A DNA stretch of 64,000 bases, from assembly GCA_020832285.1 (NCBI GenBank), contig JAFIFB010000089.1, positions 1-64,000 on the forward strand. Reading direction: 5' to 3'. This DNA is from Balneolaceae bacterium. GTDB taxonomy: Bacteria; Bacteroidota; Rhodothermia; Balneolales; Balneolaceae. Under the pieces are notes generated by a model. It saw only the letters and a program-made list of their open reading frames with translations, searched no databases and had not been told where the DNA came from. The position numbers were made by a program, and so were the translations under genes. Positions 8,831-18,302 of this stretch are shown here, piece after piece. Each line of letters opens with the position of its first letter. Within the stretch, counting starts at the first letter, position 1.

Positions 8831-10449
8831 TCCAAAAGTATAATTTTTCCGTTGATGAATCCCTCGTTCGTCTCGATGGAGTAGAAGTAAGTTCCGGCAG
8901 CGATAGTTCGTCCCGATTCATCAGTACCATCCCAGGTAGTTTCATACGAGCCTGCTTCAGGGACGGGGGCAACTTCAAGGGTTTGCACCCGGTTCATTCC
9001 AAAATCAAAAATCCGAATGGTGGCCGGGCCGGGGTTCTGCATCCCGAATTTAATGCGAACGGAAGCGTGGAGTGTGGGAGAAAACGGATTGGGATAAGCG
9101 TAGGATTCCACGTTCGGTGCATCGGGCTGGTAAATATTGCCTCCCGACAGCGGTAAATCCACCCGGAGAATGCGCCATGTTTCGCCACTATCTTGTGTCC
9201 CGGCAATACCGTCATCTGTACCCACCCAGAGATATTCATTGGTGGATGCCACAGCATAGTACCGTGCACCTTTTTTGATGAAACTGTTAGGGCTGAAAAT
9301 CTGATCCAGCAGGCTCCAGGAATCACCGTCATCGTGCGATATATAGAGCCCGTTATCCGCGGCAGCGAAGATAGATCCGTCAAAAAAACCGACATCATTT
9401 ACGCGGATACCCTCCAAAAAATGACTGAACGTTTCTCCACCGTCATCGGTGTAAACAAGGCCAAAATCATCCCGGTTTTCAGGGTCAGCCCGCCAGTTGG
9501 TCATCCAGACACGCCCAAGATTTTTTTGCTCACGAATTTTTATGATCCAGTTTGCCAAAAGTCCGTCATCAATACCGGGCTGAAATGAAAAACGCTGCCA
9601 TTCAATTTTATCAGCAGGGGCGGATAGGGCATTTTCGGAAATGTTGACACCTGCTGCTGTTCCTACCCAAACGCGACTATCACTGTCAATCAATAGTCCG
9701 AATCCGAGTAAATTAGTGTCAAACCTGGGATCGTAGCGGTTTACTGTTTCCCCTTCTGATGTTTGCGAAAACCACTGATAGCTCTTTTCCGGTGAAAGTT
9801 CATTTTCGAAGGAGGGAGGCAGAATGATTCGTTCCCACGACTGTCCGTTATTGCGGCTTCGCAGCAGGCCTGATGCCCAGTGCACGGCCAGAAGCGTATC
9901 ACCAGAGAAGTCCACTTCATAAGGGGGAGATTGTTCCGGTACGGTGATCCGTGTACGAATATAGGTCTCTCCACCATACTGGAATTCAACATCGCAGGGC
10001 GGCCCGATTGAATTTCCGTCACATCCGGCGTTTGAGGACGGCCGTTCATCCAGCAGAAAAGGAATGAAATCCCAGGTATCTCCGTTGTTGAATGACTGAT
10101 AATAGCCCATTGCTGCATTGGTGCTCTCCCCTCCGGCGGTTGAGGTGAAACCCAGTCCGGCAAATATCTGGTCTCCTTCAACTGAGAGTGAAAATACACG
10201 TCCTCTTCCGGTAAAGATACTGTCGGCCGTTTCAGGCACGTAGATCTGACCCTTGTTTTCAAAATAAGCGTTTAAACCGGGAGCTGTCCATACAGCTCCG
10301 GGAGTGGTTTCCAGCGATGATGTGGAGTTTTGCTGAATAGTGGAGTGGCGGTCATCAACAGGACCAAATGTCTGAGCGTGGCTTTGTTTTATTCCGAATG
10401 CAAAGAAAAGAATGGCCAAAAACAGATGATTTGAGATGTCACTTCTCAT
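8827..10449 (-). CDS. secreted BNR-repeat protein with type IX-type C-terminal sorting domain
   Basis: 540 residues with a signal peptide (cleavage near SHAQ). The body has repeated Asp-box/BNR motifs of the type S-x-D-x-G-x-T/S-W: NNGDTW, NNGQSW, DDGGETF, DDGDSW, DSGETW, indicating a beta-propeller like sortilin or photosystem-assembly-type propellers. The last ~90 residues start with YPNPFSP and run through TWDGTDESGRTIAAGTYFY to KIILLD, the FlgD-Ig/type A sorting pattern. It should be exported and either released or attached at the cell surface. Ligand unknown. It heads a coupled operon with two PorV/PorQ-like barrels and a glycosyltransferase. Confidence 0.9.
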   Translation of the reverse strand: MRSDISNHLFLAILFFAFGIKQSHAQTFGPVDDRHSTIQQNSTSSLETTPGAVWTAPGLNAYFENKGQIYVPETADSIFTGRGRVFSLSVEGDQIFAGLGFTSTAGGESTNAAMGYYQSFNNGDTWDFIPFLLDERPSSNAGCDGNSIGPPCDVEFQYGGETYIRTRITVPEQSPPYEVDFSGDTLLAVHWASGLLRSRNNGQSWERIILPPSFENELSPEKSYQWFSQTSEGETVNRYDPRFDTNLLGFGLLIDSDSRVWVGTAAGVNISENALSAPADKIEWQRFSFQPGIDDGLLANWIIKIREQKNLGRVWMTNWRADPENRDDFGLVYTDDGGETFSHFLEGIRVNDVGFFDGSIFAAADNGLYISHDDGDSWSLLDQIFSPNSFIKKGARYYAVASTNEYLWVGTDDGIAGTQDSGETWRILRVDLPLSGGNIYQPDAPNVESYAYPNPFSPTLHASVRIKFGMQNPGPATIRIFDFGMNRVQTLEVAPVPEAGSYETTWDGTDESGRTIAAGTYFYSIETNEGFINGKIILLD

Positions 10450-10535
10450 TTAGAAGGAGTTTAGCAAACGGAGTATGTTCTGTTGTTTATCTGGCGGGTC
10501 TGTGTTCAGCAGAAGTATAGCCATTTTAGAGGCCA

Positions 10536-11237
10536 TCAGTAAATGATAACTTCAATATTATTGTAATAAAGCGTTGTATTTCCTTCGAAACCACTGTCAG
10601 TTCCGATTATCAGCCAGAGAATACCCTCTTCATTGGCAGTTGCCTCAAACGGCTCGGAGTTGTCTCTGTCAATCAGTTTGTATTCAAAATCAGACCCACC
10701 GTGTCCTATATGGCCAAGGAGTATCATATCATCTCCGTCCACTATCTGGTTGCCTTTATCGATATTCATTTGATAATATCCGGCATCGGTTTGATCCATC
10801 TCAACAATGACCGGAACTGGTTCAAAAGAGACAGCCCCAGCTTTCAAAAAGACACTGGAACCGGGCGAACCGCCAATGCCGAATGAGTCTTCCGGCGCGT
10901 TTGAGGCAAGCTGGATGTGGAATTCGATCTGGTAGGTTTTGTTGGGAGTGAGGCCCCTTACACGATGCTTAATAAACATAAAAAGGTCGTCACTGCGGTT
11001 ATCCCCACCAATCTGCAGGGCATATTGAGTTGTATCAAGAGGTGCAGGTAAGTGAGTTCTCCGGAAATTAAGATTATAAAAATTTTCCTGTCCCACTGGA
11101 TAGTCGGAGAACCCGGCGGTCCAGCCGTGGGTGTCTCTGTTAAAGCGCTCATTAATGACAGTTATATCATCATCATTTGAAAAATTGCACCCCGTCAAAA
11201 AGATAATAAAGCCAAGGAGTATCCCAGTGTACTTCAT
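10536..11237 (-). CDS. lipoprotein of unknown function
   Basis: 233 residues with a lipoprotein signal (FIIFLTGC, lipobox Cys 17). The mature part is rich in Asp/Glu and predicted beta strands (NKTYQIEFHIQLAS; TTLYYNNIEVIIY), resembling a carbohydrate-binding or jelly-roll module as in many Bacteroidota surface lipoproteins. That resemblance is structural impression only. It lies 86 bp upstream of the BNR-protein gene on the same strand and may share its transcript. Confidence 0.75.
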   Translation of the reverse strand: MKYTGILLGFIIFLTGCNFSNDDDITVINERFNRDTHGWTAGFSDYPVGQENFYNLNFRRTHLPAPLDTTQYALQIGGDNRSDDLFMFIKHRVRGLTPNKTYQIEFHIQLASNAPEDSFGIGGSPGSSVFLKAGAVSFEPVPVIVEMDQTDAGYYQMNIDKGNQIVDGDDMILLGHIGHGGSDFEYKLIDRDNSEPFEATANEEGILWLIIGTDSGFEGNTTLYYNNIEVIIY

Positions 11238-11748
11238 AAAGATTTTTTTAATTCGATCAGGAGAACGGAACTCTCCGAGTCCAATGATACGGCAATCCGG
11301 GCAATTGTAAAAAGGGAGGCCAACCTGTTAATCTGATTTTTGTTTGATTATTACACTTTTTTATGCATGATAAAAATCAAACTTGTTTTGTGTTAAAGTG
11401 TTTAATGTTGTCTTATTCTGATTCTTTTTTTGGTTGTTTTTTGTCGGGTGGATGATAATTCATAATAAATGATAAGATTATAGGGCGTATGTATTTATAC
11501 TATTTATTCAAAATACGAAAGATGTGGAAAATATTATTTATCGTGAAATCAAGAATATTTAATAACATAGAATATTTTTTCAAAAATGTCGGAACACAGA
11601 CTGCCTGAATAAATTTAAGGGAATAACCTGGATGTTTCACCAAGATCCCAAATATGCCTTATAAAGTAATATATATCAAATATTTACACTTTTATTGACA
11701 TGTTTGCTGTGAGATAAACAGGCTAACCCCAAATCAAAAACAGATGTT
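11238..11748. other. AT-rich intergenic region
   Basis: About 510 bp between divergent lipoprotein genes, strongly AT-rich, especially 11330-11700. A small GGAGA...TCTCC hairpin near 11261-11277 lies in the leader of the minus-strand gene. It presumably carries both promoters; no clear operator was seen. Confidence 0.5.
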
Positions 11749-13065
11749 ATGTTATTCAAGAAATATCTAACAATACCAATATCAATTATCATTTTTTCTA
11801 TTGTTCTTTTTACTGCCTGTTCAGACAATGGTGCGACTGCTGTTGATGTAGAATCAGGTGCAGTCATTAACGGTTCGGTGGAGAACGGAACCACTCAGGA
11901 CAAATCGATGAGCAGTGAATCTGAGGCAGAAGAAACAACCGTTTGGGCAGCCAGTGTTACATCAAACGGTTCAATTGAAAAAATAAGCGAGACAGAAACT
12001 GAAGTGGATGCATCCGGTGAATTTTCACTTACTGTGGATGCCAACACAGCTAATCATCTGGCAATTGTTGCAGAAAGCGGCGGAGTGGAACTGAAGGGTT
12101 TTATTTCCGGACAGATTGAAAACGGACAGTCTTATACACTGAAGCCAATCAATATTCAATCTACGGCTGAAACAGAGGTGTTTGCAAGAATTGTAGCAGA
12201 CGGCAAAACTGATATTGTCCATAAATCAGATATTGATGTATTCATTTCTTCAAGTGCAGGTGCAGAAATTTATTCAAACAGTTCGGCTATCGCAGATCTT
12301 TCGGCGGCCGTTAAAAATTCTGCTGAGGCCAGAACGGGTTTTTTTGCTGAATTTGAAAGTGATGCCAGTGCTAAAATGGATCAATATTTTGAACTGATGA
12401 CGGGCCTACAGTTTGATTATGAATCTGAGCTGAGCAGTTCAACTTCAACAGATGCCCGCGAAGCCGCATTTGAAGGATTTGTGGAAGCGAAAGCAAATGC
12501 ATATACCGAAGCAGAATTCGAGCTCGTCAATATTACCAAATTCCTCCACATGCAGAAGGAAGTAGCTCAAAACAGCATGGAATCTGTTTCTTCTTCGGTG
12601 CGAAATGAAGTCAGAAATTCAACGTCTATCATGGCTGCTATTGCACTTGATACTGCTGTTCAAGCCCGTGCTGAAACTGCTGGTATGTCTGGCTCAACGA
12701 TTTCTGCAATTGCTGATGCCGGTTCTACACTGCGAGCAAATGTAAGCGGAAGCGGTGGAGCAGAAGGTGAAATCAATGCCGCATTTGAAACCTATCATGA
12801 AGAAGTACGCTCTGCGATGGAAAACGATTCTTCGGTTGAAGGCACTATTTTGATTGCTATTGATACAGAGATCAACGCTGCAGGTGGTCCAGGGATACTG
12901 TTCGAGACAGCTATTTCCGGACTGATAAGTGCTCAGTCTCTGAATGATATATATGCCGAATTTGGATCGAGTGTGAGAAATTCGGTTGAAGTTCAAAGCG
13001 AACTCCTCGGAGACGTAGATGCTGAAGCTGTTGCAGATATCCTGATTCTGATAAATCTGTTTTGA
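11749..13065 (+). CDS. acidic Ser/Ala-rich lipoprotein of unknown function
   Basis: 438 residues with an N-terminal hydrophobic segment and lipobox (VLFTACSD, Cys 24). The mature protein is very poor in Lys and Arg and rich in Ser, Ala, Glu and Asp, with long stretches expected to be helical (residues ~190-300, containing periodic Glu/Ala/Ser). The segment ~60-150 looks like a small beta-sandwich. No family was recognised. A strong terminator follows 50 bp after the stop, so it is a single-gene unit. Confidence 0.75.
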   Translation: MLFKKYLTIPISIIIFSIVLFTACSDNGATAVDVESGAVINGSVENGTTQDKSMSSESEAEETTVWAASVTSNGSIEKISETETEVDASGEFSLTVDANTANHLAIVAESGGVELKGFISGQIENGQSYTLKPINIQSTAETEVFARIVADGKTDIVHKSDIDVFISSSAGAEIYSNSSAIADLSAAVKNSAEARTGFFAEFESDASAKMDQYFELMTGLQFDYESELSSSTSTDAREAAFEGFVEAKANAYTEAEFELVNITKFLHMQKEVAQNSMESVSSSVRNEVRNSTSIMAAIALDTAVQARAETAGMSGSTISAIADAGSTLRANVSGSGGAEGEINAAFETYHEEVRSAMENDSSVEGTILIAIDTEINAAGGPGILFETAISGLISAQSLNDIYAEFGSSVRNSVEVQSELLGDVDAEAVADILILINLF

Positions 13066-13116
13066 AATCAGTGTAAAACATCAATCGGTGAAACAGAGAC
13101 CGACTGGATAAACAAG

Positions 13117-13145
13117 CCCGGAGCCTGACAGTTCCGGGTTTTTTT
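13117..13145 (+). terminator. intrinsic terminator of the acidic lipoprotein gene
   Basis: CCCGGA (13117-13122) pairs with TCCGGG (13133-13138), followed by a run of seven T. Confidence 0.85.
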
Positions 13146-13265
13146 ATACCCAATAGACCGCAACTTTTCGAAAGTTGGGCTCTGTTTTATGGTTCTTACT
13201 GATGGAAATAGTAGTAATTCCATTCAACTATTTTTGTGAATAATGCAGGGTAGAAATTTCCGTAA

Positions 13266-13303
13266 AAAAGAAAAGGAGCCCCCGGTCAGAGAGACTCCTT
13301 TTT
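13266..13303 (-). terminator. terminator at the end of the dcw operon
   Basis: AAAGGAG (13272-13278) pairs with CTCCTTT (13295-13301). Read on the minus strand the stem is followed by TTTTCTTTTTT, about 80 bp after the ftsZ stop. It could also act on the plus strand. Confidence 0.8.
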
Positions 13304-13380
13304 GATTTAGCAATCTAAAAGATGGACATAGCTTGCCCATCCGATCTTATAAAGCAATCGCGGGTTACATGGAATAGGGT

Positions 13381-14724
13381 TTAATCCATGATTTTTCGCA
13401 AAAAAGCAGGCTGTTCCGTATCCCGTTTGTCGATACGTTCGGTGCGGTTGTTCAGCAGCGTTTTGTCGCTGCTTGCTTTTCGCTGTTCCTTTACCGAATC
13501 TGAAAACTCCTCTTCTCCTTCCATCTCATCATCCTCGTCGATGGTTCTCATATACTTGAGATTTCTGCGGTGGATTGCCGGAGAATCGAGCGATTTGAGG
13601 TTTTTTTCACCCTTGTAATAAGGTCCGTCTGTTCGATTTTTACGGCTGGCAATTTCGCTGGCTTTCGGAAGTTCGAATGATGTTTTTGGTTTTTTCCTTA
13701 TCGATTCGGACTGATTATTGGGAGCCACTTTAGCCTGAGACCGGTTTTCGCTTAATTCAAATCCAGTAGCAATAACTGTAACCCTAAGTTCTTCATCGAA
13801 CGACTCATCGAGAACCGTACCAAGAATTATTTCGGCATCTTCACCCGCTTCCTGCTGGATTATACTTGTAGCCGTAGTGGTTTCACGCATTCCAAGGTTT
13901 GATCCGGCCGAGATATTTACCAGTACATTTCGTGCTCCCCGAATGCTCACTCCATCGAGCAGGGGTGAGTTGATCGCTTCGCGTGCAGCAATCTCGGCCC
14001 TGTCGGGGCCACTGGCTGTGGCCGATCCCATAATTGCGGCACCCCCATCGATCATGGTGGTTCGGACATCGGCAAAATCGAGGTTAATAAGTCCTGGCAT
14101 TAGAATCAGATCAGAGATGCCACGGGTGGCGTTGTACAGAACTTCATTGGCGTTTTCGAAAGCCTCCATCAGCGACGTGTTTTCGTCTGAAATATCAAGC
14201 AGGCGTTCATTGGGGATTACAATGACTGTATCACAGTTTTTCTTGAGTTCGGTGATGCCCTCGAGGGCGTATCGCATTCTCACTTTACCTTCGCAATGGA
14301 AGGGGGTGGTTACGATTCCAACAGTTAATATTCCTTTACGTTTGGCTATTCCGGCTACTACGGGGGCTCCCCCGGTTCCGGTTCCGCCGCCCATTCCGGC
14401 TGTGATGAAAATCATATCGGCCGAGTCAACGGCTTCATCAAGTTCGTGACGGTTTTCCTCCACGGCTTCACGGCCAATTTCCGGGCGTGCACCTGCTCCA
14501 AGCCCTGAGGTTAAGTTTGCACCTACCTGAATGGCGATATCTGCCGAGTTGCTTTTCAGCGCCTGTGCGTCTGTATTCAGTGCGATATATTCCACACTGT
14601 CCAGTCCTTTACGGATCATATTGTTGATGGCATTTCCTCCGCCACCGCCAACTCCGATCACTTTGATTTTCGCATTATCCTGACCTTTTTCGTCAAAGCT
14701 AAAGCGTGATGTTACGTATTCCAT
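13381..14724 (-). CDS. ftsZ: cell division GTPase FtsZ
   Basis: The tubulin homologue that forms the division ring. 447 residues: N-terminal Rossmann nucleotide site with GVGGGGGNAINNM (25-36) and the tubulin signature GMGGGTGTGGAP (110-121); a GTPase-activating second domain; an acidic, variable linker from about 330; and a conserved C-terminal peptide (TEQPAFLRKIMD) for binding FtsA. The first start gives MEYVTSRFSF, a normal N-terminus. It is the last gene of the minus-strand dcw operon, 101 bp after ftsA, and a terminator follows. Confidence 0.99.
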   Translation of the reverse strand: MEYVTSRFSFDEKGQDNAKIKVIGVGGGGGNAINNMIRKGLDSVEYIALNTDAQALKSNSADIAIQVGANLTSGLGAGARPEIGREAVEENRHELDEAVDSADMIFITAGMGGGTGTGGAPVVAGIAKRKGILTVGIVTTPFHCEGKVRMRYALEGITELKKNCDTVIVIPNERLLDISDENTSLMEAFENANEVLYNATRGISDLILMPGLINLDFADVRTTMIDGGAAIMGSATASGPDRAEIAAREAINSPLLDGVSIRGARNVLVNISAGSNLGMRETTTATSIIQQEAGEDAEIILGTVLDESFDEELRVTVIATGFELSENRSQAKVAPNNQSESIRKKPKTSFELPKASEIASRKNRTDGPYYKGEKNLKSLDSPAIHRRNLKYMRTIDEDDEMEGEEEFSDSVKEQRKASSDKTLLNNRTERIDKRDTEQPAFLRKIMD

Positions 14725-14825
14725 GGTTAACTCCGTTTGTGATTGCTGTTTTCTTCTTGTCTGTAGATTGCTGTTTGTTTTTATCTTGGTCGTTTTCCAC
14801 CCTTGCTGAGGGTTTTTCGTACTGT

Positions 14826-16088
14826 TTAAAGTTCTTTGAACCAGCTCTTCATGCGTTCAGTGATGCTGCTCATTACTTTTTCCACACCGGTTCCTTTTGA
14901 TGATGATGGAACCATCGTTTGGTTTTCAAGCCCATCGGCTTTCAGGGCGTGAAGAACAAGTCCCACACTGGTTGCGTATATCGGGCTGTTTACCTCCTCA
15001 ATCAAACCACCGGCCAATCCGAGCGGCCGGCCGATTTTAGCATCCATTCCCAGGACTTCATTTGCCAGCGGACAGATATTTTTGATGAGTGAACCGCCAC
15101 CGGTGATGACAATTCCGGCACTGAGCGAATCGGCATAACCGCTGCGTTTCACTTCAATGGCCACTATTTCCAGAATTTCTTCCATACGAGCCTGGATGAT
15201 TTTGGCAAGAATGCTTTTTGTGATCTCTTTTGGCGGCCGTCCGGCAATACCGGGAATAGTGATCGATTCGTCTTCTTCGATCATATCCACAAAACATTCG
15301 CCATGGTTGTGTTTCAGTTTCTGTGCCTGATCGTCAAGAACACTCAGTCCCAGTTTGATGTCATCGGTAACTTTTTTACCTGCGATGGCGATCACTGCAG
15401 TGTGGCGGATGGTGCTTTCCTGGAAAACGGCGAGATCCGTTGTCCCGCCGCCGATATCAACGAGCACCACTCCGGCCTCTTTCTCTTCATCATCGAGAAC
15501 AGCATAAGAAGAGGCAAGGGGTTCCAGAATGATATCGGCCACCTGGTATCCTGCACGTTCTACACATCTGTAGAGATTTTTTGCAGCAGAAACCAGCCCG
15601 GTAATGATGTGGACTTCCGCTTCCATTCTCATACCGCTCATTCCCACCGGATCATTGATGCCGTCCTGGCCGTCCACTACAAATTCCTGGGGTATCACAT
15701 GCAAAATTTGCTGATCGGGTGGAAGCATAATCTGCTGGCAATCCTTCAAAATCCGCTCTACATCCTGTACAGTGATTTCTTTCTCTTTGTTGTTGATAGT
15801 GATCACACCCTTGCTGCGAATGCTTCGGATATGGTCGCCTGCAATGCCCACATTTACCGAATTCACCACAATACCAGAAGCCAGTTCAGCCTGCTGAATA
15901 GCTGTTTTTATAGCGTTTACCGTTTTATCGATATTGACAACCACACCGCGGTTCAGCCCTTCACTCGGCGCTTTACCCACTCCCAAAATGTGGATACGGT
16001 CCTGTTCATTGATAGATGCCACCACAGCACAAACCTTGGTTGTGCCGATATCAAGTCCTACTACAATTCGTTCGTTTTCGTGTTCCAT
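14826..16088 (-). CDS. ftsA: cell division protein FtsA
   Basis: Actin-like membrane anchor for FtsZ. 420 residues with the ATPase phosphate-1 motif VGLDIGTTKVCAVVA (10-24), the SHS2/1C domain typical of FtsA, VVLVDIGGGTTDLAVF, and adenosine motif GIVITGGGSLIKN. The last 15 residues (MSSITERMKSWFKEL) form the expected amphipathic membrane-targeting helix. It lies between ftsQ and ftsZ as in most dcw clusters. Confidence 0.98.
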   Translation of the reverse strand: MEHENERIVVGLDIGTTKVCAVVASINEQDRIHILGVGKAPSEGLNRGVVVNIDKTVNAIKTAIQQAELASGIVVNSVNVGIAGDHIRSIRSKGVITINNKEKEITVQDVERILKDCQQIMLPPDQQILHVIPQEFVVDGQDGINDPVGMSGMRMEAEVHIITGLVSAAKNLYRCVERAGYQVADIILEPLASSYAVLDDEEKEAGVVLVDIGGGTTDLAVFQESTIRHTAVIAIAGKKVTDDIKLGLSVLDDQAQKLKHNHGECFVDMIEEDESITIPGIAGRPPKEITKSILAKIIQARMEEILEIVAIEVKRSGYADSLSAGIVITGGGSLIKNICPLANEVLGMDAKIGRPLGLAGGLIEEVNSPIYATSVGLVLHALKADGLENQTMVPSSSKGTGVEKVMSSITERMKSWFKEL

Positions 16089-16129
16089 AAGCTTACCTGG
16101 CTTGTTTAGTTTGCTAAATATTTGAAATT

Positions 16130-16888
16130 CTATAAGTTTCGTGTTACAATTTGATCTCTGTACCGCAGATCAACCGTACTGAAAGAGTGAATTCCCTTCT
16201 GAGTAACAACTTCGGTGTAAAACGCTTCCCAATGCCGTATTTTCCGGTCAAAATCATCCTGCCCGAAAATCAGTTTAACGCCATTCTCTGCCGTAAGTGC
16301 TACCACGCCTTCACTCTCGTTCCAGGCCACTTCGCTGATTGTAATCCACCCGATGACATTTGATTTGGCCTCTGTAAGAAATTTTTCGACCTGCCGGAAT
16401 GCATCAGAACGGAGTGTGTCGGACACGGGATTGGCAGGAAAACCGTAAAGCAAGGGAACATCCCGTACATTTTCGGGAATCACCGGCAGTTTGATACCAC
16501 CACTGCTCACATAGACCCGGTCTGATCCGTCCACCAGCAAGGCGATCGGTTCACGCTCATGTACACGGAAAGTCAGAACACCTCGCAGGCTCATATTCAC
16601 AGAGACATCCTCTATATAAGGCAGGCTTTGAAGCCCGGAGATGATTTCAGGCAGGTTCAGACTGTCGGCAAGAATCCCTTCCGGAAGCTCTACAGAATCT
16701 GCAAGTTCCTGTTCAGAGGTGAACTTATTACCGGTGAACCGCACATCATGAATGGTCGTGTTTTTTTCGAGATGGATCCCGGCATAGACAGCTCCCGCAA
16801 CCAATCCAAGGCACAGAATCATCCAGATGATGGCAGTACCTTTTTTTCGGCGCGGTTTTTTCCTGTTATGTTTTTTCTTTTTAAACAA
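16130..16888 (-). CDS. ftsQ: cell division protein FtsQ/DivIB
   Basis: 252 residues: a very basic cytoplasmic N-terminus (KKKKHNRKKPRRKKG), one membrane helix (about 18-40), then a POTRA domain beginning IHDVRFTGNKFTSEQEL and a beta domain. It connects the early and late parts of the divisome in the periplasm. Sequence conservation is low in this family; the call rests on topology, POTRA start and position between murC and ftsA. Confidence 0.92.
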   Translation of the reverse strand: MFKKKKHNRKKPRRKKGTAIIWMILCLGLVAGAVYAGIHLEKNTTIHDVRFTGNKFTSEQELADSVELPEGILADSLNLPEIISGLQSLPYIEDVSVNMSLRGVLTFRVHEREPIALLVDGSDRVYVSSGGIKLPVIPENVRDVPLLYGFPANPVSDTLRSDAFRQVEKFLTEAKSNVIGWITISEVAWNESEGVVALTAENGVKLIFGQDDFDRKIRHWEAFYTEVVTQKGIHSFSTVDLRYRDQIVTRNL

Positions 16889-16889
16889 T

Positions 16890-18302
16890 TCAGTTTTTGT
16901 TTATCAGTTCTACAAATTTTTCACCGTATCGGTAGATGTCTCCGGCACCCATCGTAATGATGATATCACCTGTTTTTGTAATTTCTTTCAGTTTTTCAGG
17001 CAGGTCGTTTTTGTCTTTCACATAATGCACATCCTTGTGACCGTAATTTTTGGCTGTATCAGCAATCAGGGCTCCGGTCACTCCTTCAATCGGTTTTTCG
17101 CGCGACGGGTAGATGTTGGTCACTACCAGTACTTCGGCATCAAAAAAGGAGAGGCCGAATTCTTTGTACATTTGCTGGGTTCGTGAGTATAGGTGCGGCT
17201 GAAACACAGCAATAATCCGTCTTTCAGGCCAGCCTTTCCGTGCGGCTTCTATGGTGGCCTGTACTTCGGTGGGGTGATGTGCGTAATCATCAATGACAAT
17301 CAGTTCATCGGTATTGAGCTTGTGCTGGAACCGGCGGAATACACCTTCAAAGCGTTCAAGACCCGATTTAATTTTGTCAAACGGAATTCCCAGTTCAAGC
17401 CCGACTGCAACAGAACCCAGTGCATTTTTGACATTATGATCACCCGGTGCATTCAGTTCAATCTCTCCGAGAGATTCTTCCCCAAAGAGCACGGTAAATT
17501 TGCTGAAAAAGGTATTCTGAGAGATATTCACAGCCCGTACCTGCGCCTGCGGATTGTAACCGTAACTGATGGTACGCTTTTTAATCTTCGGAAGTATACT
17601 TCTCACCTCTGGGTTGTCCAGGCAAACCACCACGGCGCCATAAAAAGGCACCTTGTTGGCAAATTCCACAAAGGCATCTTTCACATCGTCGATATCTTTG
17701 TAGATGTCAAGGTGTTCCGCTTCGATGTTGGTTATTACTACAAGCGAAGGTGAGAGGCGCAGGAATGTACGGTCGTATTCATCGGCTTCTACGATGATGA
17801 TATCACCCTTACCTACCACAGCGTTGGTTTTGTCGAAACTGTGAACCCGGCCTCCCACAATAATAGTAGGGTCGAAACTGCCATCCTGAACCACATGGCC
17901 GGTCATAGTCGTTGTAGTGGTTTTTCCGTGCGTGCCAGCAATCCCGATTCCATACTTCATCCGCATCAGCTCTGCAAGCATCTCCGATCGCTTAATGACG
18001 GGAATATTCCGGGCCATCGCTTCACTGGTTTCTTCATTTTCTTTCGCTTTTACCGCACTGGTGTATACCACAACATCGGCTCCTTCAATATTATCCGGGT
18101 TGTGATCTTTATAAATAGTGGCACCCAGTTTTTTGAGCCGCCGGGTAGTTTCCGATTCACTCTGGTCGGAACCGGACACTTTGTACCCGCGAAGCAGAAG
18201 AATTTCGGCCATTCCGCTCATGCCAATCCCGCCGATGCCCACCATGTGAATGTGGCGGGTACGTCCGAATACGGGTTGTGTTTGAATTTTTTTACTGCTC
18301 AT
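16890..18302 (-). CDS. murC: UDP-N-acetylmuramate-L-alanine ligase MurC
   Basis: Adds L-Ala to UDP-MurNAc in cytoplasmic peptidoglycan precursor synthesis. 470 residues with the N-terminal UDP-binding motif HMVGIGGIGMSGMAEIL, the ATP loop IAGTHGKTTTTTM, the ligase segment DEYDRTFL and VIDDYAHHPTEV in the C-terminal domain. Its start overlaps the end of murG by 11 nt. Confidence 0.98.
   Translation of the reverse strand: MSSKKIQTQPVFGRTRHIHMVGIGGIGMSGMAEILLLRGYKVSGSDQSESETTRRLKKLGATIYKDHNPDNIEGADVVVYTSAVKAKENEETSEAMARNIPVIKRSEMLAELMRMKYGIGIAGTHGKTTTTTMTGHVVQDGSFDPTIIVGGRVHSFDKTNAVVGKGDIIIVEADEYDRTFLRLSPSLVVITNIEAEHLDIYKDIDDVKDAFVEFANKVPFYGAVVVCLDNPEVRSILPKIKKRTISYGYNPQAQVRAVNISQNTFFSKFTVLFGEESLGEIELNAPGDHNVKNALGSVAVGLELGIPFDKIKSGLERFEGVFRRFQHKLNTDELIVIDDYAHHPTEVQATIEAARKGWPERRIIAVFQPHLYSRTQQMYKEFGLSFFDAEVLVVTNIYPSREKPIEGVTGALIADTAKNYGHKDVHYVKDKNDLPEKLKEITKTGDIIITMGAGDIYRYGEKFVELINKN

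Larger units (their letters stand above)
13066..13380. other. convergent intergenic region holding two terminators
   Basis: The 315 bp between the lipoprotein gene and ftsZ hold the plus-strand terminator at 13117 and the minus-strand terminator near 13266; nothing else was seen. Confidence 0.7.

Noticed and set aside
15303-16109. Long antisense frame (268 codons) opposite ftsA
   Set aside because: Shadow of the ftsA coding frame; composition (many His, Cys, Phe) is typical of antisense frames.
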